Shown in pieces: positions 41,593 through 50,199 of a stretch of DNA of 64,000 nt. Position 1 is the first letter of the stretch; every line of letters starts with the position of its first letter. Source of the DNA: Azospirillum oryzae (GTDB taxonomy: Bacteria; Pseudomonadota; Alphaproteobacteria; Azospirillales; Azospirillaceae); assembly GCF_900177515.1 (NCBI RefSeq), contig NZ_FXAK01000001.1, forward strand, positions 298,501-362,500, written 5' to 3'. Below the pieces are notes generated by a model that saw nothing but the letters and a program-made list of their open reading frames with translations, was not told the DNA's origin and did no database searches. Position numbers and translations under genes: made by a program.

Positions 41593-42852
41593 TCAGCCGG
41601 AGGTTTTACCGGAGCGTGTCGCGGCACAGGCGTCGCGCAACGCCGGGGCCAAGGGGTCGACGGCACCAAGCCGTCCGGGCGCGAACCGGGACATCTCAAC
41701 CGGAACCGGCATGCCCAGGACGGCTGCCGCCACGGCTTGGCCGATGCCTCCCGACGCGGCAATGCCGGCACCGCAGCAGCCGGTCGCCATGAAAAGCCCC
41801 TCCACCTCCGGAGCTGGTCCCAGTACGAACCGGCCGTCGGCGGTGTAGGTGGACAGGCCGGAGACATAGTGGGCGATGCCGGCCCGGAGCAGCGGAGGAC
41901 AAAGACGCGCCAGCCCCCGCCAGCCTTCCTCCAGTGTCTCCAGCCCGCCGTCGGAATCGCCGAGATCGAGTCCGGCCGTGTCGACGGGAAGCCGCGCCGG
42001 GTCGAGCGCGACGGACCGGCGTCCGCGCAGTCCAAACAGCAGCGCCCCCAGTTCCGGCCGGGCATAGGCGCCAGCATCGGGCATGACCAGCACCGGCAGG
42101 TCGCGGGGAAACAGGTCGGGGCGTGGTTCGGTGATCCAATATTGGCTGCGCACCGGGGCCTGCGGCAGACCGACCCCGGCCGACCAGGCCAGCCCGGCCG
42201 CCCAGGCGCCGGCCGCATTCACCACCAGCGGTGCGGCGATGAAGCCTTGCCCGGTCTCCAGTCCGGTGACGCGGCCATGCTCCACCCGGATCGCCTGCAC
42301 CGACAGGCCGATGCTGATCCGGATACCGGCGCGGCGGGCCGACCGGCGGTAGGCGTCGGCCAGCCGCACCGGGTCGATGAAGCCGTCCAGCGGCATGAAG
42401 GCCGCGCGTTCCACGGCCTCCGCCGACAGGCAGGGGGCGAGGCGGGCCGCCCCCTCCCCGTCCAGCCACTCCACCGGATCGGCGCTGTCGCCGACCAGGG
42501 TGCGCAGGGACTCGACACGTGCGGCGCTGGCGGCGACATGCAGGGTGCCGACCCGGCGCAGGCCGAGATCCTCCTCCAGCTCTTCTTCCAGAGCCTCGAT
42601 CGCGGCATAGGTGTCCCGCACCAGCGCCGCCGTTGCCGCATCGCCGCGGGCGCGGGTCAGCAGGGCGGCGGCCCGTGCCGTGGCCTGGGTCGAGGGCGGA
42701 TGGCGGTCGACCACCAGGACCGACCTGCCGCCGCCGGATCCCAGCGCCTGCCCGAGCGCCCAGGCGACCGCCAGTCCCAGGATGCCGGCCCCGACCACGA
42801 CGATGTCGGCGCTGTCGACGACGGCGGGGTTGGCAGCCCGATTTGCGGTCAC
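41593..42852 (-). CDS. FAD-dependent amine oxidoreductase of the aminophosphonate cluster
   Basis: 419 residues starting at GTG 42852, which overlaps the phnX stop by four bases (GTGA), so translation is coupled. Dinucleotide-binding motif IVVVGAGILGLAVAW at the N-terminus and a DAO/glycine-oxidase-type fold, with TGCCGAGIAASGGIG closing the FAD site near the C-terminus. Such enzymes in AEP clusters (PbfC/PbfD group) oxidise N-methyl-AEP or AEP to phosphonoacetaldehyde or AEP. Which substrate applies here cannot be read from the sequence. Confidence 0.82.
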   Translation of the reverse strand: MTANRAANPAVVDSADIVVVGAGILGLAVAWALGQALGSGGGRSVLVVDRHPPSTQATARAAALLTRARGDAATAALVRDTYAAIEALEEELEEDLGLRRVGTLHVAASAARVESLRTLVGDSADPVEWLDGEGAARLAPCLSAEAVERAAFMPLDGFIDPVRLADAYRRSARRAGIRISIGLSVQAIRVEHGRVTGLETGQGFIAAPLVVNAAGAWAAGLAWSAGVGLPQAPVRSQYWITEPRPDLFPRDLPVLVMPDAGAYARPELGALLFGLRGRRSVALDPARLPVDTAGLDLGDSDGGLETLEEGWRGLARLCPPLLRAGIAHYVSGLSTYTADGRFVLGPAPEVEGLFMATGCCGAGIAASGGIGQAVAAAVLGMPVPVEMSRFAPGRLGAVDPLAPALRDACAATRSGKTSG

Positions 42853-43679
42853 GGCTTCTCGCCGCGCGCCAGTCGCGCCTCGATGGCGTCGAGCAGCGGC
42901 AGCGCCTCGGCCAGCGACCGCACCACGTAATGGGCGCCGGCCCGCGCCAGCCGGTCGGAGGCCGCCGCATGCAGCGCGTCGCGCCGGTCCGGCGCCAGGG
43001 CCTGCCAGTCGGCGAGCGGCAGACCGACCTCGTTCCCGGTATCGGCGACCGCGATGGTCCACATGCCGGCGTTCAGACCCTCTTCGACATCGACGACGGT
43101 ATCGCCGATCTTCACGCAGGCCTCCACCGGCGAGATGGACAGCTCGACCACGCAGCGCAACGCCATCGCCGGGCCGGGGCGCCCGGCCGGCGTCTCTCCC
43201 GCGCAGACGGTGATGTCGGGTTCATAGCCCTGCGCCGCCGCCACGCGCTGCACCACGTCCATCACCGGACGGGGATAGCCGGTGGTCGAGCCGATCTTCA
43301 GCCCGCGCGCCCGCATGGCCGCGACCGTCTCCGCCGCCCCGGGGATCAGGTCGGAATGCTGCGCCACCACCTCCACCTGAAGCGGCAGGAAGGTTTCATA
43401 GAGACGGTCGACATCGGCGTCGGTCGGGGCGGCGCCATGGACGGCGATCCAGGCGTCGGCCACCGGCGCCATCCGGGTGATCGCCTGGATGTGGTGCCAT
43501 TTGGCCATGCCCATGGGCGCGCGGGCCTGATCCAGCGTGATGGTGACGCCGGAGCGGCGGAAGGCCTCCATGAAGGCGCCCGCCGGGGCGAGGCAGCCAT
43601 GGTCCACCGTGGTCCCGGCCCAGTCGAGGATGACGGCCTGAAGCGGCCCGGTGTAGCGGCGCGAATAGACGAAGCTCAT
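42849..43679 (-). CDS. phnX: Phosphonoacetaldehyde hydrolase
   Basis: 276 residues, HAD superfamily with a cap domain. Nucleophile Asp19 in LDWAGTTVD and Schiff-base Lys60 in GMAKWHHI; the phosphate-binding Thr-rich loop GSTTGYPRPVMD and the acidic motif IGDTVVDVEEG are present. It cleaves the C-P bond of phosphonoacetaldehyde to acetaldehyde and phosphate. Cytoplasmic; coupled to the FAD enzyme gene and 30 bases from the phnW stop. Confidence 0.95.
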   Translation of the reverse strand: MSFVYSRRYTGPLQAVILDWAGTTVDHGCLAPAGAFMEAFRRSGVTITLDQARAPMGMAKWHHIQAITRMAPVADAWIAVHGAAPTDADVDRLYETFLPLQVEVVAQHSDLIPGAAETVAAMRARGLKIGSTTGYPRPVMDVVQRVAAAQGYEPDITVCAGETPAGRPGPAMALRCVVELSISPVEACVKIGDTVVDVEEGLNAGMWTIAVADTGNEVGLPLADWQALAPDRRDALHAAASDRLARAGAHYVVRSLAEALPLLDAIEARLARGEKP

Positions 43680-43709
43680 CGGATCTGGCTTTCGAACGGA
43701 ATGGTGGAG

Positions 43710-44828
43710 TCAGGGGGCGCCGGAGGCGACGCCCATCTCGGACAGGGTGGCGCGGATGGCGGCGATGGCGGCAGTCATCTCTTCCGCTCCCAGCCGGCCG
43801 ATGCAGCCGATGCGGAAGCTGTCGGCCACCGTCAGCTTGCCCGGATAGATGACGAAGCCGCGCTCGCGCAGCCGGTCGTAGAAGTCGGCGAAGACGAAGG
43901 CCGCATCGGCCGGCATGCGGAAGGTGACGATGATCGGTGCCTGGAGGTGGTCTGGCAGCAGCGTCTCGAAGCCCAGCGCCCGCATGCCTTCGATCAGGAT
44001 GGCGGCGTTGGCGCGATAGCGGGCGCCGCGGCCCTCGACGCCGCCTTCCGCCTCATGCTCGTCCAGCGCCTGGGCGAAGGCCGCGACCACATGGGTGGGC
44101 GGGGTGAAGCGCCATTGCGCGTTCGCCTCGAAGCCGCGCCACTGGTCGTGCAGGTCGAGCGACAGGGAGTGGGCATTGCCCTTGGCAGTTTCCAGCGCAT
44201 CGCGACGGACGATGACGAAGCCCATGCCCGGCACCCCTTCCAGGCATTTGTTGGAGGATGCGGCGACCGCGACGGCACCCAAAGCCACCATGTCCAGCGG
44301 AAGCGCGCCGAACGCGCTCATGGCGTCGATCAGCAGGGCACGGCCGCGGGACCGGACAACTTCGGCCACCGCTTCGATCGGGTTGAGGATGCCGGAGGTG
44401 GTTTCGCACTGGACCACCGCGACATGGGTGATCGACGGATCGGCATCCAGCGCCTCGGCCAGCGCGGCGGGCGACACCGGCAGGTCCTCCGCCGTTTCCA
44501 GCGCGGTGACCGACCGGCCGGCCACTTCGGCGATGCGGACCATGCGGGTGCCGTAGGCGCCGTTGATCAGCACCAGCAGCCGGCCGGCGCGCGGCACCAG
44601 CGTGCCGATCATCGCCTCCACCGCGAAGGTGCCGGAGCCCTGGACCGGCACCGCGACATAGCGCCCGGCACTGCCGCCGGCCAGCCGCACCAGCCGGTCG
44701 CGGATGGCGGCGTTGAGCGCGATGAATCGGCCGTCCCGCGATCCCCAGTCGCGCAGCATCGCCTGCTTGACGGTGGTGGAGGTGGTCAGCGGGCCCGGGG
44801 TCAAAAGATAGGGCACAGGATCGGACAT
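43710..44828 (-). CDS. phnW: 2-aminoethylphosphonate-pyruvate transaminase
   Basis: 372 residues, PLP fold type I class V. PLP lysine Lys194 in ASSNKCLEGVPGM, preceding LIDAMSAFGALPLDM with the PLP-ring Asp, and N-terminal YLLTPGPLTTS typical of PhnW. It converts 2-aminoethylphosphonate plus pyruvate to phosphonoacetaldehyde plus alanine, feeding PhnX. First gene of the four-gene catabolic unit and divergent from the LysR gene at 44928. Confidence 0.95.
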   Translation of the reverse strand: MSDPVPYLLTPGPLTTSTTVKQAMLRDWGSRDGRFIALNAAIRDRLVRLAGGSAGRYVAVPVQGSGTFAVEAMIGTLVPRAGRLLVLINGAYGTRMVRIAEVAGRSVTALETAEDLPVSPAALAEALDADPSITHVAVVQCETTSGILNPIEAVAEVVRSRGRALLIDAMSAFGALPLDMVALGAVAVAASSNKCLEGVPGMGFVIVRRDALETAKGNAHSLSLDLHDQWRGFEANAQWRFTPPTHVVAAFAQALDEHEAEGGVEGRGARYRANAAILIEGMRALGFETLLPDHLQAPIIVTFRMPADAAFVFADFYDRLRERGFVIYPGKLTVADSFRIGCIGRLGAEEMTAAIAAIRATLSEMGVASGAP

Positions 44829-44913
44829 GGGAAAATCCCGAAGGAAAGGAGCCGTGACGGACGGAATGGCCCCATGACGCCGGTTCGCCTATTATAAAGC
44901 CAATCCATTCGAC

Positions 44914-44927
44914 CTATGGGTCCATAG
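44914..44927. promoter_or_regulatory. Palindrome abutting the LysR start
   Basis: CTATGG-GT-CCATAG directly before the ATG of the LysR gene and about 90 bases before phnW, with an AT-rich tattataaag segment nearby. No Shine-Dalgarno is visible for the LysR gene, so the operator seems to overlap the initiation region (possible autorepression or leaderless start). Confidence 0.45.
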
Positions 44928-45896
44928 ATGAAATCAATGAACTTCGCCCAGCTTCGCGCCTTCCACGCGGTGGCGACGGAGGGGGGATTCACCAAGGCCG
45001 CCCGCCTGCTGAACGTGACGCAGCCGACCTGTTCGCAGGAGGTGAAGGCGCTGGAGGAGACCTATGGCGTCACCCTGTTCGACCGCGGCAACCGTCAGGT
45101 GGCGCTGACCGAGGTCGGCACGGCCCTGTTCGCCGTCACCCGCCGCCTGTTCGCGGCGGAGCAGGAGGCGATGGAACTGCTGGCCGGGGTCCGGCATCTC
45201 GATGGCGGGACGCTGGCGGTCGGGGCGGACGGGCCGTTCCACGCGGTGCCACTGATCGCCCGCTTCACCCGCGCCCATCCGGGACCGACGGTGACGCTGG
45301 CGGTCGGCAATTCGCGGACCATGCTGGAAGGCCTGATGGAGACCCGCATCGACGTGGCGGTGCTTGCCGACGTGCCGGGAGATTCGCGGCTCTATGTGCT
45401 GCCGCTGCGGCGCGATCCCGTGCGGGCACTGGTGCCGAAGGCGCATCCGCTGGCACGGCGCCGGGCTGTGGCGCTGAGCGATCTGGCGGCCGAGCGGCTG
45501 GTGCTGCGCGAGCCGGGATCGATGACCCGCCGGCTGGTGGAGCGGGCGCTGGCGGCGGCGGAGGTCACGCCCGCCGCCATCATCGAGATTCAAAGCCGCG
45601 AGGCGGTGGTGGAAGCGGTGGCGGCGGGCCTTGGCATAGGATTCACGTCAGCCGCCGAGTTCACCGGCGACGGGCGGCTGGTGCTGTTGCCGATCGCCGG
45701 GGCCGAGATCGAGATGGACGAATATGTGGTCTGCCTGCGCGAGCGCCGCCGGCTGGCGGTGGTGCGGGCGTTTTTGGATCTGGCGCGGGAGGTAGCGACC
45801 GAGGCCGGCGGACTCAGCGGTGCCGCCATGCCTGGGTCCGTGCCTGCAGCACCCGCGACAGCAGGGCATGCAGCGCCCGCACCACGGCGGAGGTGA
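44928..45896 (+). CDS. LysR family regulator of the aminophosphonate genes
   Basis: 322 residues. Helix-turn-helix TKAARLLNVTQPTCSQEVKA, then an effector domain. It stands between the catabolic unit (phnW and on) and the importer unit, divergent from phnW and convergent with the permease gene. Its last 83 bases overlap the end of the permease gene on the other strand. The C-terminal 30 residues are Ala/Pro-rich and longer than the family usually has, and they are what creates the overlap. Confidence 0.9.
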   Translation: MKSMNFAQLRAFHAVATEGGFTKAARLLNVTQPTCSQEVKALEETYGVTLFDRGNRQVALTEVGTALFAVTRRLFAAEQEAMELLAGVRHLDGGTLAVGADGPFHAVPLIARFTRAHPGPTVTLAVGNSRTMLEGLMETRIDVAVLADVPGDSRLYVLPLRRDPVRALVPKAHPLARRRAVALSDLAAERLVLREPGSMTRRLVERALAAAEVTPAAIIEIQSREAVVEAVAAGLGIGFTSAAEFTGDGRLVLLPIAGAEIEMDEYVVCLRERRRLAVVRAFLDLAREVATEAGGLSGAAMPGSVPAAPATAGHAAPAPRRR

Positions 45897-47538
45897 GGAC
45901 GATCATCATCGCCATGGCGGCGGCCCCCGCCACCTCGCCGGCGTCGTCCATGTTCAGCACGGCGACCGACGCCGGCTTGGTCTCGGGAGCGTAGAGGAAG
46001 ACCACCGCCGACACGGTGGTCATGGCGTTGACGAAGAAATAGATGGCGATGTCGAGGATGGCCGGCAGACAGAGCGGCACCGTCACCCGCAGGAAGGTGG
46101 TCCACACCGGAACCTTCAGGCTGGCCGACACCGCCTCGAACTCGGCATCCAACTGCTTGAGGGCGGTGACGGCGGTCAGGTGGCTGACGGTGTAGAAATG
46201 CGCGACCGTCGCCAGCACCAGGATCGCCATGCCGTGATAGAGCCAGCCCAACGGATTCCACGGGGCGTTGAAGAAGAAGATGTAGGCGAGGCCCAGCACC
46301 ATCCCCGGCACCGCCAGCGGCAGGATCGCCAGCAACCGCACCGCTCCCTTCATCGCGGCGCGTCCCGGCGCCCGCTCCACCAGCCAGGCGCCGGCGAAGA
46401 CGATGGCGGTGCCGGCCAGCGCGGTCCAGAAGGCCAGGGTCAGGCTGTTGGCATAGCTGCTCCAGCCCGCGGCATCGAACTCGGCGAAATCGTAATTCGC
46501 CAGCGTCGGCGTCAGGTTGTAGGGCCAGAAGGTGACGATGGAGGCGAAGCCCGCCACCCCCAGCAGCCCCAGCAGCAGACCGCCCACCAGCGCGCAGAAC
46601 AGGAAGGCCAGCCGGTCGCCGACCGGGTTCTCCCGGGGCTGGAACGGCACCGAGCGGGCGGACAGCAACGCCATCTGCCGGCGCTGCCAGAACCAGTCGG
46701 CGGCGAAGGCCAACACCGCCGGCACCAGCAGGACGATGCCGACCACCGCCCCCATGCCGAAATTCTGCAGGCCCACCACCTGCTTGTAGACCTCGGTCGC
46801 CAGCATGTTGGTGGAGCCGCCGATCACCTTGGGCACGCCGAAATCGGTGACCACCAGCGTGAACACCACGAAAACGGCGGAGATCAGGCCATAGCGCACG
46901 CCGGGCAGGGTGATGGTGACGAAGCGCTTCCAGGCGCCGGCCCCCAGCGCCTCCGCCGCCTCGTAGAGCCGGGCGTCGGAGGTCGACAGCGCCACGGTCA
47001 GGATCATCACCGCATGCGGGAAGGTATAGAAGACCTCGCCCATCACGATGCCGATGGGGCCATAGATGCTTTCCCCCATCAGCAGGCCGCGCAGGATGCC
47101 CTTGTTGCCGAACAGATAGACCAGCGCGATGGCCGGCAGCAGCGACGGCGCCAGCAGCGGGATCTGCGCCAGCAGCCGGAACAGTCCCTTGCCGGCCATC
47201 CGGGTCCGGGTCAGGCAGAAGGCGTAGAGGAAGGCCAGCGCCACCGTGATGACCGTGGTCAGCAGCGACAGCGAAAGGCTGTTGACCACCGACCGCACCA
47301 GCGTCGGCGCCTCCAGAAAGGCGGTGAAGTTGGCAAGCCCGACGAAGGCGCCGTCGCGATCATAGACGCTGCGCAGGAACAGCGTGCAGAGCGGCAGCAG
47401 GACGAACAGCGCCAGGAACAGGGCGATCCCGCCCATCCCCAACCCGAACAGCCAACGTTCGCCCGGCTCCACCGGGCGGCCGGATTGGCGAATGGTGAAG
47501 AAGGCGGACTTCGCCGCCTCTGCCTTGAAGAGGCTCAT
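45814..47538 (-). CDS. 2-aminoethylphosphonate ABC transporter permease (fused, PhnV/PhnU type)
   Basis: 574 residues with two permease halves, each of about six helices and an EAA loop: LYEAAEALGAGAWKRFVTI in the first half and FEAVSASLKVPVWTTFLRV in the second. Ferric-iron/spermidine-type double permeases have this layout, and the fused form next to phnS/phnT-like genes is typical of the alternative AEP importer. The start overlaps the ATPase stop by four bases. Confidence 0.88.
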   Translation of the reverse strand: MSLFKAEAAKSAFFTIRQSGRPVEPGERWLFGLGMGGIALFLALFVLLPLCTLFLRSVYDRDGAFVGLANFTAFLEAPTLVRSVVNSLSLSLLTTVITVALAFLYAFCLTRTRMAGKGLFRLLAQIPLLAPSLLPAIALVYLFGNKGILRGLLMGESIYGPIGIVMGEVFYTFPHAVMILTVALSTSDARLYEAAEALGAGAWKRFVTITLPGVRYGLISAVFVVFTLVVTDFGVPKVIGGSTNMLATEVYKQVVGLQNFGMGAVVGIVLLVPAVLAFAADWFWQRRQMALLSARSVPFQPRENPVGDRLAFLFCALVGGLLLGLLGVAGFASIVTFWPYNLTPTLANYDFAEFDAAGWSSYANSLTLAFWTALAGTAIVFAGAWLVERAPGRAAMKGAVRLLAILPLAVPGMVLGLAYIFFFNAPWNPLGWLYHGMAILVLATVAHFYTVSHLTAVTALKQLDAEFEAVSASLKVPVWTTFLRVTVPLCLPAILDIAIYFFVNAMTTVSAVVFLYAPETKPASVAVLNMDDAGEVAGAAAMAMMIVLTSAVVRALHALLSRVLQARTQAWRHR

Positions 47539-48632
47539 CGCACCGCCTCGAACACGCGAAGCCGCTCGCGCGGTAGGGTCACCGCCAGCCGGCGGCCGGA
47601 CTCCAGAGACAGGTCGCGCACCAGATTGGCCGACAGATCGGCGGTGACGCGGGCGTCGCCCAACCCGTCGGCAGCCAGCCGGGCGCGATGGAAGGGGCCG
47701 AGGAACTCCAGGCTTTCGATCACCGTCTCCAGCGTGTTGGCGCCGCCGGCCGCGCGCACCTGCACGTCCTCCGGCCGCAGACAGACGGTGACGGCGGCGC
47801 CGGGAGCGGCGGCAGACACATGGTCGCCGCCATACTCGAAGTCATGGTCGCCCAGCCGCACCCGCCCCGGCGCCTTCAGCATGCCGGGCAGAAAATTCAT
47901 CGCTCCGACGAAATCGGCGACGAAGGGGCTGGCCGGCCGGCGATAAACCTCGTCGGGGGCGCCGACCTGCTCGATGACGCCGTTGTTCATCACCACGATG
48001 CGGTCGGCCATGGTCAGCGCCTCTTCCTGGTCGTGGGTGACCATGATGGTGGTGATGCCCAGCCGGCGGTGCAGGTCACGGATCTGCCGGCGCAGATGCA
48101 GCCGAACCCGTGCGTCCAGCGCCGACAGCGGCTCGTCCAGCAGAAGCAGGCCGGGGGACGGCGCCAGCGCCCGGGCCAGCGCCACCCGCTGCTGCTGGCC
48201 GCCGGAAAGCTGCGCCGGGTATTTCGGGCCGGCGTCGGGCAGGCCGACCAGCGCCAGCAGTTCCTCCACCCGCGCCCGCTCGGCGGCCCGACCCAGCTTC
48301 AGGCCATAGGCGACGTTCCTGTGCACGGTCAGGTTGGGAAAAAGCGCGTAGGATTGGAAAACGATGCCGTAATCGCGCGCCGACGGCGGCAGGCGCGACA
48401 CGTCGCGGTCGCCCAGCCACACCGTCCCGCCGCTCTGCGGGTCCAGCCCGGCGATCACCCGCAACAGCGTGGTCTTGCCGCAGCCGGACGGCCCGAGGAA
48501 GCAGACGAACTCGCCGCGCCGGATGTCGAGCGACACGCCCTTCAGCGCGGTGAAGGTCCCGAAGGACTTGACGATGGACTCCAGGCGGAGATGGGGCGCG
48601 GCGGCCGGAGCGGCGGTTGTCTGGACGGTCAT
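47535..48632 (-). CDS. phnT: 2-aminoethylphosphonate ABC transporter ATP-binding protein
   Basis: 365 residues. Walker A GPSGCGKTTLLRVI, Q-loop region FQSYALFPN, signature LSGGQQQRVALARALA, Walker B LLLLDEPLSALD, and a C-terminal TOBE domain (about 290-360). PotA/FbpC-like ATPase. Between the binding-protein gene and the fused permease gene, it energises aminophosphonate import; the substrate is inferred from the adjacent phnW-phnX genes. Confidence 0.88.
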   Translation of the reverse strand: MTVQTTAAPAAAPHLRLESIVKSFGTFTALKGVSLDIRRGEFVCFLGPSGCGKTTLLRVIAGLDPQSGGTVWLGDRDVSRLPPSARDYGIVFQSYALFPNLTVHRNVAYGLKLGRAAERARVEELLALVGLPDAGPKYPAQLSGGQQQRVALARALAPSPGLLLLDEPLSALDARVRLHLRRQIRDLHRRLGITTIMVTHDQEEALTMADRIVVMNNGVIEQVGAPDEVYRRPASPFVADFVGAMNFLPGMLKAPGRVRLGDHDFEYGGDHVSAAAPGAAVTVCLRPEDVQVRAAGGANTLETVIESLEFLGPFHRARLAADGLGDARVTADLSANLVRDLSLESGRRLAVTLPRERLRVFEAVR

Positions 48633-48677
48633 CGGCAGTGTGTCCTGGGGCAGTGTGTCCCGGCGGAGAACGGAAAG

Positions 48678-48708
48678 GACGGGCGGGCGCGCATGGCACC
48701 CGCCCGTC
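48678..48708 (-). promoter_or_regulatory. Intra-operon hairpin after the phosphonate binding-protein gene
   Basis: 10-bp perfect stem GACGGGCGGG / CCCGCCCGTC without a T run in the 100-base gap between binding-protein and ATPase genes, the same arrangement as in the peptide operon at 24766. A short direct repeat (ggcagtgtgtcc, twice, 48633-48660) lies next to it. Confidence 0.6.
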
Positions 48709-48732
48709 GGCTCGGCCTGGCGCTTGCCGGCC

Positions 48733-49770
48733 TCAGCTCTTCGGTTCGGACTTGGCGCCGTAGCGCTTTTCCCAATCCGCCAGGATGCGGTCGCGGTTGG
48801 CGGCGGCCCAGACGAAGTCGTTGGTCTTGTTCATCGCCGCTTCCGCGTTCTTCGGATAGTTCGGCGTCTCCTTGGTCACGCCGGGATGGGCGGTGACCTG
48901 ATAGAAATTCACATACTGCTCGTTCGCCTTGCGGCTGGCCGCCCAGTCGGCGAGCGCCTTTGCAGCCTCGGCCTTCTGGGTGCCCTTGACGATGGCCGTC
49001 GCCTCCATCTCCCAGCCCACCCCTTCGGAAGCCAGGATCACGTCGATCGGCGCGCCCTTGGTCTTCTGCTGGGCCCCGGTGTATTCGATGGAGATGCCGA
49101 TCGGGTATTCGCCGGCCGCCGCCATCTTGCAGGGCTTGGAGCCGGAATGGGTGTAGAGCGCAATATTGTCGTTCAGCTTGTCCATATAGGACCAGCCCTT
49201 GTCCGCCCCCATCGTCTGCAGCCAGCCGGACACGGCGAGGAAGCCCGTGCCCGAGGAGGCCGGGTTCGGCATGACGATCTGACCCTTGTATTCCGGCTTC
49301 AGCAGGTCGGCCCAGGAGGCCGGCTTCGGCAGCTTCTTCTTCTCCGCCTCAACCGTATTGAAGCAGATCGCCGCCATCCAGGCATCCATGCCGACCCAGG
49401 CCGGCGGGGTCTTGGCGTCGCGGAAGCCGGTCTTGAGTTCCTCGGCGCCCTTCGGCTGGTAGGGCATCAGCATGCCCTGGGTGTCCAGGATCATCAGGCT
49501 GGAGGCGGCGAGGCCCCACACCACGTCGGCCTTCGGGTTGTCCTTCTCGGCCAGCAGCTTGGCGGTGACGACGCCGGTGGAATCGCGCACCCATTCGATC
49601 TCGATGCCGGGATTGTCGGCCTCGAACGCCTTCTTGTAGGGGGTGAGCTGTTCATTCTCCAGCGCGGTGTAGACGGTCAGGCGGGTGGCTGCCCCGGCCC
49701 CCGTGGCAGACGTAACGGCGGCCAGCAGCGCTAGCGCACAAGTCCCGAGCAGAGTGGTGCGGCGGATCAT
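48733..49770 (-). CDS. phnS: 2-aminoethylphosphonate ABC transporter substrate-binding protein
   Basis: 345 residues, signal peptide (LLGTCALALLAAVTSATGAGA), type II extracellular solute-binding fold of the iron/aminophosphonate group: LTVYTALENEQLTPYKKAFE at the N-terminus and MPNPASSGTGFLAV in the middle. It binds the substrate in the periplasm. First gene of the importer unit phnS-phnT-permease. Confidence 0.88.
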   Translation of the reverse strand: MIRRTTLLGTCALALLAAVTSATGAGAATRLTVYTALENEQLTPYKKAFEADNPGIEIEWVRDSTGVVTAKLLAEKDNPKADVVWGLAASSLMILDTQGMLMPYQPKGAEELKTGFRDAKTPPAWVGMDAWMAAICFNTVEAEKKKLPKPASWADLLKPEYKGQIVMPNPASSGTGFLAVSGWLQTMGADKGWSYMDKLNDNIALYTHSGSKPCKMAAAGEYPIGISIEYTGAQQKTKGAPIDVILASEGVGWEMEATAIVKGTQKAEAAKALADWAASRKANEQYVNFYQVTAHPGVTKETPNYPKNAEAAMNKTNDFVWAAANRDRILADWEKRYGAKSEPKS

Positions 49771-50199
49771 CAGGAAGCTCCCGTGGTCGGATCGGCGATG
49801 TCTGGAGGCGTTCCAGAGCGGCCCTTGTCCGCCGCCCCGGTACGGGAATCCTCTCTACGCCCAAGCGCCCGTTCACTCCCGTTAAGCTTTGGTGACTCCG
49901 GGTGAGTAAAAACACGCGCCTTGCCGGCGGCCACGTTGCACAGGCGCCCGGAGAATGCTGTTCGCATGGCTGCAGATGATGCCCGCAGCCCTACCGAACC
50001 AGCCACCCGGCGCAACACCTCTCCTCATCTTGATGCGGCATCCCGCTCTGCACCGGCTGGGACGATCCCGCTGCAAACAAGTTCTATGATCTTCTTACCC
50101 GCGTGGGATTTGGTATACCATATTGATGCCGCGGTGGATGCTACCCTCGCATCCGATCCATCACCGCGAAAGACCAACATCGGGGAGCCGACGGAGACG
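49771..50199. other. 429-base intergenic region, divergent promoters of phnS and GGT genes
   Basis: No coding frame is convincing here (frames exist but lack ribosome sites and run into the GGT gene in frame). The part from 49870 to 50150 is less GC-rich than its surroundings and holds the palindrome at 50111. The phnS promoter (leftward) and the gamma-glutamyltransferase promoter (rightward) must lie in it. Confidence 0.6.
50111..50120. promoter_or_regulatory. Palindrome TGGTATACCA, possible GntR-type operator
   Basis: A perfect 10-base palindrome in an AT-richer stretch 80 bases upstream of the gamma-glutamyltransferase start. GntR/FCD-family regulators commonly bind TGGTATACCA-like sites. 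No GntR gene is in the window. Confidence 0.5.

Noticed and set aside
40309..42930. An 873-residue plus-strand open frame over the phosphonate genes
   Set aside because: Mirror frame of the PbfA-type and FAD enzyme genes; composition is Arg/Gln/His-rich and no motif is recognisable.
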